A program made the translations under genes and the position numbers. Shown here one piece after another: positions 52,693 through 63,005 of a stretch of 64,000 nt of DNA. Under the pieces are notes generated by a model. The model worked only from the letters and a program-made list of their open reading frames with translations. It was not told the DNA's origin and did not search any database. The first letter of the stretch is position 1. Every line of letters starts with the position of its first letter. This stretch comes from Actinocatenispora thailandica (GTDB taxonomy: Bacteria; Actinomycetota; Actinomycetes; Mycobacteriales; Micromonosporaceae), in assembly GCF_016865425.1 (NCBI RefSeq), contig NZ_AP023355.1:7190198-7254197 (forward strand), read 5' to 3'.

Positions 52693-52786
52693 GAGTGCCT
52701 CCGGGGGTGGTGCGGTCGCCGAGCGCGGTCGGCGTGGCCGGCACCGGCTGTCGACGCCGGTGCCGGCGGGAGGGGAGTGGGGCGGA

Positions 52787-52984
52787 TCAGAACAGCGCGG
52801 CGAGCTTGGTCACCAGCATCGTCGCGACCAGGCAGGCGATGCCGAGCCATTCCCAGCGCACCTTGCGGGTCCGCCGGTGGCTGTAGCTGATTCCGCCCAG
52901 CACCAGGAACAGTACGGATGCGATCAACAGCACCACATTGAGTGTCTGCATGCCGGCGTCATACCCATCCGGGTCGATTCGCAT
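52787..52984 (-). CDS. Small two-helix membrane protein
   Basis: About 65 residues with two hydrophobic segments, LNVVLLIASVLFLVLGGI and WLGIACLVATMLVTKLAAL, separated by a basic loop. The start may be ATG 52984 or ATG 52951; neither has a clear ribosome site. Function unknown. Confidence 0.65.
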   Translation of the reverse strand: MRIDPDGYDAGMQTLNVVLLIASVLFLVLGGISYSHRRTRKVRWEWLGIACLVATMLVTKLAALF

Positions 52985-53107
52985 GCCACCACCAACTGCC
53001 TTCCACAATAGACAGTTTCACGACGGCAAGTTCGACCTCGTCTCCGCTGCACCCGGGAAACCGCTGTCCGAGGTGGCCGGGCCGGTGCGCGCGACTTCCG
53101 TGCCAGG

Positions 53108-54124
53108 TCAGCGGGGGAACTCGGCGCGGACGCCGAGCAGCCGGACCGGGCGGTCCGAGGGAAACTCGTCGAGTGCGGCGAGCGCCGCCCGCTCGATCAG
53201 GTCGGCGTCGACCGTCGGCCGGGGCAGCTGACGGCCGTGCGTGCGGGTGCGAAACGGCGCGTACCGAACCTTGACCACCACTCGTTCCACCGCCCGGTCG
53301 CCCGCGTCGGCGGCGACCAGCCGGGCGAGCCGAGCCACCTCCCCGCGCACCCGCGCCCAGTCCGCGAGATCCTCCTGGTACGTGGTCTCCCGGCTGCGGG
53401 ACCGCGGTACGTGCGGTGCGTCGGTCACCACCCCGTCGTCCTCGCCGCGGGCCAACCGCACCAGCCACGGCCCGGTCGCCGGGCCGAGCGCCGCGGCGAG
53501 CGCCCCCGGATCGGTACCGGCGAGCCCGGCCACCGTCGTGATGCCCAGCCCGGCCAGCCGTTTCGCGGTCTTCGCGCCGATCCCCCACAGCACGTCGGGC
53601 GGCCGGTCGCCGAGCAGCTCGTACCAGGTGTCCGGGGTGATGGTGAAGATGCCGGCCGGCTTGCCGAAGCCGGTGGCGAGCTTCGCCTGGATCCGGTTGG
53701 TACCGATGCCGACGGTGCAGTCCAGCGCGGTCGCCGCGCGCACCCGGCGCTGGATCTCCGCCGCGAGCTCCGCCGGATCGTCGGTGTCCACGGCAAGGAA
53801 CGCCTCGTCCCACCCCAGCACCTGCACGACCGCGTCGACGCCGCGCAGGGTGGCCAGCACCGTCGCCGAGGCCGCCTGGTACGCCTCCCGGTCGACCGGC
53901 AGGAACACCGCGTCCGGGCACAGCCGCGCCGCGGTGCGCAACGGCTGCCCGGAATGCACCCCGTACCGCCGGGCCTGGTACGACGCGGTGCTCACCACGC
54001 CGCGCCGGCTCGGATCGCCGTCCCCGCCGACCACCACCGGCCGGCCGCGCAGCTCGGGCCGGCGCAGAATCTCCACCGCCGCGACGAACTGGTCCAGGTC
54101 GACGTGCAGTACCCAACGGGCCAC
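53108..54124 (-). CDS. dinB: DNA polymerase IV-type (Y-family) translesion polymerase
   Basis: Copies damaged DNA. The 338-residue product has the metal-binding starts HVDLDQFVAAVE (Asp8) and GWDEAFLAVDT (Asp-Glu), SYQARRYGVHSGQPL, and helix-hairpin-helix VLWGIGAKTAKRLAGLGI. The DLDQF motif differs from the usual DMDAFF, which is seen in some actinobacterial paralogues. No beta-clamp motif is seen at the C terminus, which ends early. It is divergent from the MmcQ-like gene. Confidence 0.93.
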   Translation of the reverse strand: MARWVLHVDLDQFVAAVEILRRPELRGRPVVVGGDGDPSRRGVVSTASYQARRYGVHSGQPLRTAARLCPDAVFLPVDREAYQAASATVLATLRGVDAVVQVLGWDEAFLAVDTDDPAELAAEIQRRVRAATALDCTVGIGTNRIQAKLATGFGKPAGIFTITPDTWYELLGDRPPDVLWGIGAKTAKRLAGLGITTVAGLAGTDPGALAAALGPATGPWLVRLARGEDDGVVTDAPHVPRSRSRETTYQEDLADWARVRGEVARLARLVAADAGDRAVERVVVKVRYAPFRTRTHGRQLPRPTVDADLIERAALAALDEFPSDRPVRLLGVRAEFPR

Positions 54125-54171
54125 GCACCATTGTCCCCGGAAATGTCGGTGCCCGGGGGTAGACCGGACGC

Positions 54172-54522
54172 ATGGTCACCGTCGAGGACATACGCAGCTG
54201 GGCGACCCGGCTGCCCCGCACCACCGAGGCCCTGGTGTACGACCGGGTCAAGTTCCGGATCGGCAGCATCGTCTACGCGTCGCTGTCCCGGGACGAGACG
54301 ATCATGGGGTTCGGTTGTCCGAAGGAGGAGCGCGACGCGCTGGTGGCCGGCGAGCCGGCGAAGTTCCTGCCGCCGCTGCCCTCCGACGAACGGTTCAACT
54401 GGGTGCGGGTGCGGCTGTCCGAGCTCGACGTGCCCGAGATGCGCGAACTCGTGCTCGACGCCTGGCGGATGTGCGTGCCCAAGAAGATCGCCGCCACCCA
54501 CCCGCCGCTGCACGCCCCGTAA
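54172..54522 (+). CDS. MmcQ/YjbR family protein
   Basis: A 116-residue alpha/beta protein with the family pattern VEDIRSWATRLPRTTEAL, FRIGSIVYASL and NWVRVRLSELD, ending RMCVPKKIAA. YjbR-type proteins are described as DNA-binding-like folds; biological role is unknown. It starts 47 bases from dinB on the other strand. Confidence 0.88.
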   Translation: MVTVEDIRSWATRLPRTTEALVYDRVKFRIGSIVYASLSRDETIMGFGCPKEERDALVAGEPAKFLPPLPSDERFNWVRVRLSELDVPEMRELVLDAWRMCVPKKIAATHPPLHAP

Positions 54523-54558
54523 CGGCCGGGTCGCCGCCGCGGTCAGTGCACCCCGCGG

Positions 54559-54864
54559 TCAGTGCACCCCGCGGTCGGCCAGCCGGGCGATCAGCCGGGC
54601 CCGGCAGTCCGGCCACTCGGCGGCGACGATGGAGAAGATCGCGGAGTCGCGCAGCCGTCCGTCCTCACCCGGCGCCCACGACCGCGACCAGCTCCGCAGT
54701 ACCCCCTCGAACCGGCCGCCGACGGCCTCGATGGCCCGCCGGGACCGGACGTTGCGGGCATCGGTCTTCAGATCGACCCGGGCCACCTGCCAGCGGCTGA
54801 ACGCGTGCTCGAACAGCAGCAGCTTCGCCTCGGCTGCCCGATCGTGGGCCGCTTGCCGGGTCAC
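54559..54864 (-). pseudogene. C-terminal half of a GNAT acetyltransferase
   Basis: The 101-residue frame contains [20 protein letters not shown] and [13 protein letters not shown], the typical end of RimJ/RimL-type N-acetyltransferases. The first half, with the acetyl-CoA pyrophosphate loop, is missing. It begins with a GTG overlapping the stop of the CDF gene (GTGA), so it may still be translated, but it should be catalytically dead. The rearrangement junction lies at 54861-54864. Two short repeats of CGCGGTCAGTGCACCC lie just after its stop. Confidence 0.75.
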
Positions 54865-55922
54865 CGGTGGTGGGCGAGGGGTTGGTGCGGGTCGGCGTCC
54901 GTGGCGGGGTCGGTGTGGATGGTGACCCCGGCGAGCCGCGGGACGGCGTGCAGCAGGGCGTGTTCGGCGTCGACCGCGATGGTGTGGGCGTCGCTCACGG
55001 TCAGGTCGGCATCGACGGTGAGGTTCGTTTCGGCGTGCAGGGTGTGCCCGATCCAGCGCAGCCGCAGCGCGTCGACGCCGCGGACGCCCGGAGTGCCGCC
55101 GAGGGTGGCTTCGGCGGTGTCGACCAGCGCGGGATCCACGGCGTCCATCAGGCGGCGGTAGATCTCGCGGGCGGCGTCTCGCAGCACGAACACGATGGCC
55201 ACCGTGATGCCCAGCCCGACCACCGGATCGGCCCAGTTCCAACCGAGAGCGACACCACCGGCGCCGAGCAGTACCGCGAGCGAGGTGAAGCCGTCGGTGC
55301 GGGCGTGCAGCCCGTCGGCGACCAGGGCGGCCGAACCGATGCGCCGGCCGACCCGGATCCGGTAGCGGGCGACCAGCTCGTTGCCGGCGAAGCCGATCAC
55401 CGCGGCCAGCGCGACCACCCACAGGTTGTGCACCGGGGCCGGACGCAGCAGCCGGCTGATGGCCTCGTAGCAGGCCAGCGCGGCGGAAGCGGCGACGAAC
55501 ACGACGATGACGATGCCCGCGAGGTCCTCGGCCCGGCCGTACCCGTAGGTGTACCGCCGGTTCGCGGCGCGGCGGCCGACCAGGAACGCCAGGCCGAGCG
55601 GAACCGCGGTCAACGCGTCGGCCACGTTGTGCAGGGTGTCGCCCAGCAGGGCCACCGAACCGGACATCACGACCACCACGGCCTGCAGTACCGCGGTGGC
55701 CCCCAACCCGGCGAGGGAGATCCACAGCGCGCGCATCCCGTCCCGGCTGGCCTGCATCGCCGAGTCGACCTTGTCGGCCGAGTCGTGCGAGTGCGGCGTG
55801 ATCGCGTGCCGGATCCGGTGCGCCCACCCGCCACTGTCGTGCCGGTCGTGCCGGTCGTGGTGGCCGGGGTGTCCGTTGTCGTGTTCGTGGTCGCCGGACG
55901 GGTGCTGGTGGTGGCGGGACAT
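54861..55922 (-). CDS. Cation diffusion facilitator metal exporter
   Basis: CDF proteins export zinc, cobalt, nickel or iron by proton exchange. The 353-residue protein has a His-rich N terminus ([19 protein letters not shown]), six membrane helices, and metal-site Asp residues in [13 protein letters not shown] and [16 protein letters not shown]. The C-terminal cytosolic domain binds metal through several His. ATG 55922 has AGGA upstream. It is divergent from an ArsR regulator 58 bases away, which probably represses it until metal is in excess. Confidence 0.92.
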   Translation of the reverse strand: MSRHHQHPSGDHEHDNGHPGHHDRHDRHDSGGWAHRIRHAITPHSHDSADKVDSAMQASRDGMRALWISLAGLGATAVLQAVVVVMSGSVALLGDTLHNVADALTAVPLGLAFLVGRRAANRRYTYGYGRAEDLAGIVIVVFVAASAALACYEAISRLLRPAPVHNLWVVALAAVIGFAGNELVARYRIRVGRRIGSAALVADGLHARTDGFTSLAVLLGAGGVALGWNWADPVVGLGITVAIVFVLRDAAREIYRRLMDAVDPALVDTAEATLGGTPGVRGVDALRLRWIGHTLHAETNLTVDADLTVSDAHTIAVDAEHALLHAVPRLAGVTIHTDPATDADPHQPLAHHR

Positions 55923-55980
55923 GCGGTGTCCTGTCGGGATGAGTGGACGTGGCTGCCTGGCCCGGCCAGAATATGTGCTC

Positions 55981-56337
55981 ATGTACGCACGCGACAACGA
56001 TGCAGCTGCCGAGCATGTGCATCAGCTACCCACCGGCGAGCAGGTCGAGGCCGCCAGTACCGCCCTGCGGATGCTCGCCGACCCCACCAGGCTGCGGCTG
56101 ACCTGGCTGCTCCGTACCGCGGAACGGGACGTGTCCAGCCTGGTGGAAGCCACCGGGGCAGCCCGACCGGCGGTCTCCCAGCACCTCGCGAAGCTGCGGC
56201 TGGCCGGGCTGGTGCGCGCCCGCCGCGACGGCCGGCGAGCCCTGTACACGCTGCAAGGCGGCCACGTCCGCCGCCTGGTCGAGGAGGCCCTCGCCGCCGC
56301 CGACCACCACCTCACCGGCGCCCCCGACCACGACTGA
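55981..56337 (+). CDS. ArsR/SmtB-family metal sensor
   Basis: A 118-residue winged-helix repressor with [16 protein letters not shown] and [20 protein letters not shown] as the DNA-binding part. Putative metal ligands are His/Asp/Glu residues at both ends (HVHQ near residue 13, and [14 protein letters not shown] at the C terminus), like the alpha-5 sensors for zinc or nickel/cobalt. GAATAT at 55969-55974 lies six bases before ATG 55981, fitting a leaderless mRNA. The 58-bp shared promoter contains a 13-bp dyad (55957-55969). Confidence 0.92.
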   Translation: MYARDNDAAAEHVHQLPTGEQVEAASTALRMLADPTRLRLTWLLRTAERDVSSLVEATGAARPAVSQHLAKLRLAGLVRARRDGRRALYTLQGGHVRRLVEEALAAADHHLTGAPDHD

Positions 56338-56429
56338 CGGCGCGCGGCTTCCGGGCACTCGGCCTGCAGGCACTCGGCGGGATCCGAGGACCCCGGTACG
56401 CGGCAGGGCCGCAACTGAGACTGGACGCA

Positions 56430-56468
56430 CGTCGGGCCGGCACCTGGTGGGTGCCGGCCCGACGTTTT
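56430..56468. terminator. Strong bidirectional terminator
   Basis: A perfect 15-bp stem (56430-56444 with 56450-56464) around TGGTG, followed by TTTT on the plus strand. It ends the ArsR transcript and also lies just after the minus-strand tRNA-Ser gene. Confidence 0.9.
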
Positions 56469-56482
56469 GCCTGTTCAGGCGG

Positions 56483-56567
56483 CGGAGGATACGAGATTCG
56501 AACTCGTGAGGGTGTGAACCCAACACGCTTTCCAAGCGTGCGCCCTAGGCCACTAGGCGAATCCTCC
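56483..56567 (-). tRNA. tRNA-Ser (GGA anticodon)
   Basis: The minus strand folds into a class II tRNA: acceptor GGAGGAT with ATCCTCC, anticodon stem CACGC/GCGTG with loop TTGGAAA (anticodon GGA, reads UCC/UCU), a long variable arm typical of serine tRNAs, and T-loop GTTCGAATC. CCA is not encoded. A tRNA-Ser next to the SRP RNA and dnaX is the usual actinobacterial order. Confidence 0.97.
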
Positions 56568-56670
56568 GCAGGACACGATACCGGTCCGCGTGGGGAGGTT
56601 CCCAGCCGGTATCGACAGGCGCCAGATGCGGGTGGGTTCGGCCGCCGCGTGCCCTGTACAGTAGTCGCCA

Positions 56671-56757
56671 GCCCCTCGTGCGGCGTGCATCTCGTCAACT
56701 CCCCCAGGGCCGGAAGGCAGCAAGGGTACGCGAGCTCTCACGGGTGCACGGGGGCCC
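56671..56757 (+). ncRNA. ffs: Signal recognition particle RNA (4.5S type)
   Basis: The hallmark hairpin with GGCCGGAAGGCAGCAAGGGT (56708-56727, containing the GGAA tetraloop and the asymmetric AGCAAGGG loop) binds Ffh. The flanking strands pair (GCCCC and CGTGC with GTGCACGGGGGC), closing one long hairpin of about 87 nt. TACAGT at 56657-56662 is a suitable -10 box. The GGGGGCCCTTT end can act as terminator. Location before dnaX fits related genomes. Confidence 0.93.
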
Positions 56758-56924
56758 TTTCGTGCCCGCATCCCGGCCGTCCGGCCGGCCCGTGCCGGCC
56801 CGTGTCGGGCGCCGCGAGGCCCGCCGTCACCCACCCGGCCGCGCCGGGCGGATGGTGTCGGTGCGCTGACCTAGACTTCGGCTCCGGGGCCAGCAGTGGG
56901 TCTCGGAGAGGGGGCGAGACGCCG

Positions 56925-59477
56925 GTGCCCAACATCGCGCTGTACCGGAAATATCGGCCGCGCACCTTCGCCGAGGTGTTCGGTCAGGAGCAGGTCACCG
57001 AGCCGCTGATGGCGGCGCTGCGCAACGACAAGCTGAACCACGCCTACCTGTTCAGCGGGCCGCGCGGCTGCGGCAAGACGTCCAGCGCCCGAATTCTGGC
57101 CCGTTCGGTCAACTGCGAGAAGGGCCCGACGCCGGAGCCGTGTGGCGAGTGCGATTCGTGCCGGGCGCTCGCGCCGGACGGGCCGGGCTCGATCGACGTG
57201 ATCGAGATCGACGCGGCCAGTCACGGTGGTGTCGACGACGCCCGCGAGCTGCGCGAGAAGGCGTTCTTCGCACCGGTGAACAGCCGCTACAAGGTGTACG
57301 TCATCGACGAGGCGCACATGGTCTCGTCGGCCGGGTTCAACGCGCTGCTGAAGCTGGTCGAGGAACCGCCCGAATACGTCATGTTCGTGTTCGCGACCAC
57401 CGAACCGGACAAGGTGCTCGGCACGATCAAGTCGCGGACCCACCACTACCCGTTCCGACTGGTGCCGCCCGGGGTGATGCGGGAGCACCTGGAGTCGGTC
57501 TGCGCCAAGGAGGGCGTCAAGGTCGATCCGGCGGTGTTTCCGCTGGTCGTGCGCGCTGGCGGTGGGTCGGTGCGCGACTCCCAGTCGATCATGGATCAGC
57601 TGCTGGCCGGCGCCGACGAGTCCGGGGTGAGCTATCCGCGGGCGGTCGCGTTGCTCGGCGTGACCGACGTGGAGCTGATCGACGCCGCGGTCGACGGGCT
57701 GGCCACCTCCGACGGCGGCGCCCTGTTCGGCGCGGTCGACCGGGTCGTCGAGGCCGGTCACGACCCCCGCCGGTTCGCCTCCGACCTGCTGGAACGGCTG
57801 CGCGATCTGATCGTGCTCAACCAGGTGCCGGACGCCGCGGGCAAGGGCCTGCTCGCGGTGCCGCCGGACGAGGTCGACCGGCTCACCGCGCAGGCGCGGC
57901 GGCTCGGTCCGGCGACGCTGTCCCGGATGGCCGACATCCTGCACGAGGGGCTCGCCTCGATGCGCGGCGCCACCTCGCCGCGGCTGGTGCTGGAGGTGCT
58001 CTGCGCCCGGATGCTGCTGCCCGGCGACGACAGCACCGCCGACCTGCTGCAACGTCTGGAAACGCTGGAACAGCGGATCACCGCCGGTGGCGCGGTGCCA
58101 CTGGCGGCCGGGCCGGGCCAGGGCGCTCCGGCCGGGCCCGCGGCGGCGGTGCCGGCGCAGGCCGCGGCACCCCGGCCGACCGCACCGGCGCCGACTGAAC
58201 CTGCGCCCGGTGAGCCTGCCCCGGTCCGTACCGCACCGGCAGAGCCGGCGAGCCCCGCGGCTCCGGATCCGGCGAGCGCCGCGTCGGCGACGGGCCCGTC
58301 CGCGCCCGCCCCGGCTGCGCCGCCCACGACCGCCACCCCGGCCGCGCCTTCCGCGCCGGCCGCGCCATCCACCGCGTCCGGCCCGGCCACCGCGGCTCCG
58401 GCGTCCGTAGCGGCTGCGCCGGCCACGGCGCCCGCGCCGGTCGCCGCCGGTGTGCCGCAGACCGGCGCCGGCTCGGGTGTGCCCGCCGCGCCCGGCGAGG
58501 TGGACCTGGCCACCGTCGAGGCGCACTGGAGTGCCGTCCTGGCCGAGGTGAAGCGGCGGCGGCAGATGGTGTGGGCGATCCTCGGGCAGAACGCCGGGCC
58601 GTACGCGTTGGACGGCGACACGCTGGTGCTCAAGGCGCGGAACGCGGGTACCGCGGCGCGACTCAACGACGACAGCCTGGCGTCGGTGATCCAAGACGCG
58701 GTGCAGACCGTGCTGCATCACCGGCTGCGGATCCGGTGCGAGGCCAACCCGGCTGGGTCGAGCCGGCCGGCAGCGCAACGCAGCGCTCCGCCGGCCGCCG
58801 CGCCGACCCCGCCGGCCGCGTCGGCCCCGCCGACTGCGCCGGCCACGCCCGCGGCGCCGGTGAGCGAGGTCGGCGGCTGGCCCGAGATCACCCGCCCGGG
58901 TGGCCCCGCCGCGCCGCCGGCCGGCCAACCGGACGGCGGCACCGGCCCCTCCGCGGCCCCGTCCTCGAACGGTGCGGCGCCGACCGGTTCGGCGACGGTC
59001 GGATCCACCCCGAACGGCGCCGGCCCGGCCGAGCCCGGTGCGCTGTCCGCCGGAACCGGAGCCGGAGCCGGGGTCGGGGTCGGGGTCGGGAACGGGCCGG
59101 TTGCGAGCGCCGTCCGTACCGCACCGGGGCCGGGAGAGCCCGCGGCCGTGGCCGCGACACCGGCCGGTGCGGTGGCGACGATGCCGCGGCCGGCCAGCGC
59201 CCCCGACTGGCTGCCGGACGGACCGACCGACTTCTCGCCGGACGATCCGGTACCGGTCAGTCTCGGCGGCACGACCCCGGTGCCCGGCGGTGCCGCGACG
59301 CCGCCACCCGCGCCCGCGGCCGATCGAAGCGCGGCGACAGCACTGGACGGGTTCGCGCCCGGCGACGAGCCGACCGACGAACCGTTCGACCCGGCGAGCG
59401 CACCCAAGCCGATCAGTGTCGAGGACCGGGCGGTGTCGCTGCTGGTGCAGAAGCTCGGCGCGGAGCCGCTCGACTAG
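56925..59477 (+). CDS. dnaX: DNA polymerase III subunit gamma/tau
   Basis: The ATPase subunit of the clamp loader. Of 850 residues, 1-370 are conserved: ALYRKYRPRTFAEVFGQEQV, Walker A SGPRGCGKTSSARI, zinc Cys in CGECDSCRAL, Walker B VYVIDEAHMVS and sensor ATTEPDKV. Residues ~380-530 are a Pro/Ala linker, then a tau-like domain (VEAHWSAVLAEVKRRRQMVW) and another Pro/Ala tail. GTG 56925 is preceded by GGAGAGGGGG. The last codon and stop lie at the left arm of a palindromic insertion, so the natural C terminus may have been replaced. No slippery site for programmed frameshift was noticed. Confidence 0.96.
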   Translation: MPNIALYRKYRPRTFAEVFGQEQVTEPLMAALRNDKLNHAYLFSGPRGCGKTSSARILARSVNCEKGPTPEPCGECDSCRALAPDGPGSIDVIEIDAASHGGVDDARELREKAFFAPVNSRYKVYVIDEAHMVSSAGFNALLKLVEEPPEYVMFVFATTEPDKVLGTIKSRTHHYPFRLVPPGVMREHLESVCAKEGVKVDPAVFPLVVRAGGGSVRDSQSIMDQLLAGADESGVSYPRAVALLGVTDVELIDAAVDGLATSDGGALFGAVDRVVEAGHDPRRFASDLLERLRDLIVLNQVPDAAGKGLLAVPPDEVDRLTAQARRLGPATLSRMADILHEGLASMRGATSPRLVLEVLCARMLLPGDDSTADLLQRLETLEQRITAGGAVPLAAGPGQGAPAGPAAAVPAQAAAPRPTAPAPTEPAPGEPAPVRTAPAEPASPAAPDPASAASATGPSAPAPAAPPTTATPAAPSAPAAPSTASGPATAAPASVAAAPATAPAPVAAGVPQTGAGSGVPAAPGEVDLATVEAHWSAVLAEVKRRRQMVWAILGQNAGPYALDGDTLVLKARNAGTAARLNDDSLASVIQDAVQTVLHHRLRIRCEANPAGSSRPAAQRSAPPAAAPTPPAASAPPTAPATPAAPVSEVGGWPEITRPGGPAAPPAGQPDGGTGPSAAPSSNGAAPTGSATVGSTPNGAGPAEPGALSAGTGAGAGVGVGVGNGPVASAVRTAPGPGEPAAVAATPAGAVATMPRPASAPDWLPDGPTDFSPDDPVPVSLGGTTPVPGGAATPPPAPAADRSAATALDGFAPGDEPTDEPFDPASAPKPISVEDRAVSLLVQKLGAEPLD

Positions 59478-59539
59478 GGCGTGTCTTCATGGCTCCGCCT
59501 CGGTGCAGCCGGGTGGCTGGCCATGAAGACACGCCCTAG
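59474..59539. mobile_element. 66-bp palindromic element with perfect 19-bp ends (MITE-like)
   Basis: CTAGGGCGTGTCTTCATGG (59474-59492) and its exact inverted copy (59521-59539) enclose 28 bases. The left arm supplies the dnaX stop TAG, and the right arm ends in the CTAG into which the IS481-type element is inserted. GGGCGTGTCTT-like ends are common for IS5-type elements in actinobacteria, so it may be a small non-autonomous insertion; a terminator is an alternative. Confidence 0.65.
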
Positions 59540-60489
59540 CTGTTCTGTCCTGTGAGGTTGGGGACGCGGGTGGCGGGGGGTTGGCCGCCGAGTGCGGTGT
59601 GTCGGCGGTGGTGATTGTAGGTGTGGAGCCAGGCTGGGTAGGCGGCGCGGCGGTCGGTTTCGGTCTGGTAGGGCTGGGCGTAGGCCCATTCGTCGAGCAG
59701 GGTGCGGTTGAACCGTTCGACTTTCCCGTTGGTTTGGGGCCGGTAAGGGCGGGTGCGTTTGTGGGAGATCTGTTGCGCGGCAAGGGTGTCACGCCACAGG
59801 AGACTCTTGTAGCAGGAACCGTTGTCGGTCAGGACGGCTTCGACGGTGATCCCGGCGTGGGTGAAGAAGGTGTGCGCGCGCTGCCAGAACGCCACGGCGG
59901 TGTGTTGGGTTTCGTCGGGCAGGATCTCGCTGTAGGCCAGGCGGGAGTGGTCGTCGACGGCGTTGTGCAGGTAGCTGTAGCCGGCGCCGGATCGGGTCTT
60001 ACGCCCCTGTTGACGTCCGAGGATCTTGTGTCCGCCGCCGTCGGGGATGTTGCCGAGTTTCTTGATGTCGACATGCACCAGCTCGCCGGGCCGGTCACGC
60101 TCGTAGCGGCGCACGACCCGGCCGGTGGCCCGATCCAGATGGGTCAGGCGGGCCAGCCGGTAGCGGGTCAGGACCCGGTGCACGGTGGCGGGGTTGAGGC
60201 CCAGCAGATACCCGATACGGGCCGGCCCCCACCGTCGCAGGACACGCACCTTGATGATGCGGCGTTCGGTGCGGGTCGGTGTCCGGGCCGGGCTGGTGCG
60301 CGGGCGGCTGGACCGGTCCTGCATGCCCTGCTCGCCCGTCTCGCGGTACCGGTCGGCCCACCGCTTGGCCGTGGTCACCGACACCTGGAAGCGTTCCGCG
60401 GCCCGCCGGAGCGGCCACCCGTCCTCGACCACCACACGAGCCAGACGCAGCCTGCCTGTCGGTGTCAAGGGTGCGTTAGCGTGAACCAT
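59536..60489 (-). CDS. IS481-family transposase
   Basis: A 317-residue DDE transposase. It has an N-terminal helix-turn-helix ([20 protein letters not shown]), the catalytic Asp in [13 protein letters not shown], the second Asp in [11 protein letters not shown], and Glu in [15 protein letters not shown]. Length is normal and no frame break is seen. ATG 60489 has AGGAAGG upstream. The stop codon TAG is read from the flanking CTAG target copy, outside the element itself. Confidence 0.94.
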   Translation of the reverse strand: MVHANAPLTPTGRLRLARVVVEDGWPLRRAAERFQVSVTTAKRWADRYRETGEQGMQDRSSRPRTSPARTPTRTERRIIKVRVLRRWGPARIGYLLGLNPATVHRVLTRYRLARLTHLDRATGRVVRRYERDRPGELVHVDIKKLGNIPDGGGHKILGRQQGRKTRSGAGYSYLHNAVDDHSRLAYSEILPDETQHTAVAFWQRAHTFFTHAGITVEAVLTDNGSCYKSLLWRDTLAAQQISHKRTRPYRPQTNGKVERFNRTLLDEWAYAQPYQTETDRRAAYPAWLHTYNHHRRHTALGGQPPATRVPNLTGQNS

Positions 60490-60612
60490 CGAGGGCCTTC
60501 CTGGGATCGTCTGGTGTGTCGTTTCGTCGCTTCACACCGAACCCGGAAGGCCCTCACCTGTTCAAGATCATCAGCCCGTGGCTTCCGTCACCAACCTCTG
60601 TGGTCAGTACAC
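59540..60612 (-). mobile_element. IS481-family insertion sequence
   Basis: About 1073 bp. Imperfect inverted ends: left TGTTCTGTCC with GAGGTTGG from 59541, right end (minus strand) TGTACTGACC with GAGGTTGG ending at 60611. CTAG is present on both sides (59536-59539 and 60613-60616), matching the NCTAGN target known for IS481. It carries one transposase gene on the minus strand and separates dnaX from ybaB-recR, which are usually adjacent. The ends and transposase look intact, suggesting recent insertion. Confidence 0.9.
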
Positions 60613-60795
60613 CTAGCGGCTGGCCCGCAGCCTCGGCCGGGGAGGCAGGCCCCGTCTGCCGGCTCGCCGGGCGGTTCGTGTGCCGGGTTCGCGGGTGGAC
60701 GGCCGGCGGCGGGCGGCGCGGGTGGTGCTGCGTTGTGGCGGCTACGCTCGGCAGGGACAGACCGCAGAGCCGACGAGCCCCGAGGAGTCGCCGTG

Positions 60796-61140
60796 ATGCC
60801 GGGTGGCGGGCAGCCGAACCTTCAGCAACTGCTCAAGCAGGCACAAAAGATGCAGGAGCAGCTGGCTTCGGCGCAGGAAGAGTTGGCGGACACCGAGGTC
60901 AAGGGCAGCGCCGGCGGTGGCCTGGTGACCGCGACGGTGACCGGCAGCGCCGAGTTGCGCAGTCTGGAGATCGATCCGAAGGTGGTCGACCCGGACGACA
61001 TCGAGACGCTGCAGGACCTCATCGTCGCGGCGGTGCGCAGCGCCACCGAGGAGGCGCGCAAGGTGCAGCAGGAGAAGATGGGCCCGATCGCGGGTGGCCT
61101 CGGCGGAATGGCCGGCGGCATGCCCGGTCTGGGCTTCTAG
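60796..61140 (+). CDS. YbaB/EbfC nucleoid-associated protein
   Basis: A 114-residue dimeric DNA-binding protein encoded next to recR. Core: [20 protein letters not shown], then [20 protein letters not shown] and [16 protein letters not shown]; a Gly/Met-rich tail follows. ATG 60796 or the overlapping GTG 60793 is used, with GAGGAG at 60782-60787. It normally belongs to a dnaX-ybaB-recR operon; the IS481 insertion now lies upstream and may have changed its promoter. Confidence 0.95.
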   Translation: MPGGGQPNLQQLLKQAQKMQEQLASAQEELADTEVKGSAGGGLVTATVTGSAELRSLEIDPKVVDPDDIETLQDLIVAAVRSATEEARKVQQEKMGPIAGGLGGMAGGMPGLGF

Positions 61141-61148
61141 GACCGCCG

Positions 61149-61748
61149 GTGTACGAGGGCGCCATCCAGGACCTGATCGACGAGCTCGGTCGGCTGCCCG
61201 GGGTCGGCCCGAAGAGCGCGCAGCGCATCGCGTTCCACGTGCTCGCCGCCGACCGGGAGGACGTGACCCGGCTGGCCGCGGCGCTGACCCGGGTCAAGGA
61301 CCAGGTGCGGTTCTGCCGGGTCTGCTTCAACGTCGCCGAGGCCGACGAGTGCCGGATCTGCCGCGACGCGCGGCGCACCGACGAGGTGCTGTGCGTGGTG
61401 GAGGAGCCGAAGGACGTCGTCGCCATCGAGCGCACCGGTGAGTTCCGCGGCCGGTACCACGTGCTCGGTGGGGCGATCAACCCGCTGGAGGGCGTCGGCC
61501 CGGACAACCTGCGGATCCGGGAGCTGATGACCCGGCTGCAGTCGGGTGCGGTGACCGAACTGATCCTCGCCACCGACCCGAACACCGAGGGCGAGGCGAC
61601 CGCGACGTACCTCGCTCTGCTGGTGAAGCCGATGGGGATCGCGGTGACGCGCATCGCGTCCGGGCTGCCGGTGGGCGGCGACCTGGAGTACGCGGACGAG
61701 ATCACGCTCGGCCGGGCGTTCGAGGGGCGCCGCTCCGTCGACGTCTGA
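61149..61748 (+). CDS. recR: Recombination mediator RecR
   Basis: RecR works with RecF/RecO in loading RecA on gaps. The 199 residues include helix-hairpin-helix [20 protein letters not shown], a four-Cys zinc finger ([19 protein letters not shown]), and the Toprim domain with [12 protein letters not shown] and [14 protein letters not shown] 61149 follows the ybaB stop by eight bases, so they are co-transcribed. Confidence 0.97.
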   Translation: MYEGAIQDLIDELGRLPGVGPKSAQRIAFHVLAADREDVTRLAAALTRVKDQVRFCRVCFNVAEADECRICRDARRTDEVLCVVEEPKDVVAIERTGEFRGRYHVLGGAINPLEGVGPDNLRIRELMTRLQSGAVTELILATDPNTEGEATATYLALLVKPMGIAVTRIASGLPVGGDLEYADEITLGRAFEGRRSVDV

Positions 61749-61760
61749 CCGCCGGCGTCC

Positions 61761-61822
61761 GGGCCGCCGCCCGGCGGCGCAGCCCGGGGACGGGCCGCCG
61801 CCCGGCGGCGCAGCCCGGGGAC
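61761..61822. repeat. Exact 31-bp tandem duplication after recR
   Basis: Copies at 61761-61791 and 61792-61822 are identical. Each contains a GCCGCC/GGCGGC dyad, so both could act as weak terminators of the recR transcript. Confidence 0.9.
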
Positions 61823-61880
61823 GGGGCGCCGAACGGGCGGTCGGCGCCCGGGAACCCGGGGCGCCGCCTAGCCTGGTGGC

Positions 61881-62894
<1,014 letters not shown>

Positions 62895-63005
62895 CAGGCG
62901 CCGCGCCGGATGGGCGGGCGGGTCGGCCAGCCGGTACCGGGGGTACCGCCGGTGCGGGAGACCCGACCCGACCGCGGCGGCGCGACCGTGCCCGGTGCTT
63001 CGAGG

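Noticed and set aside
56925-59477. Programmed frameshift in dnaX producing gamma
   Set aside because: No A-rich slippery heptamer with a downstream hairpin was seen near residues 400-450; the protein is probably made as one form.
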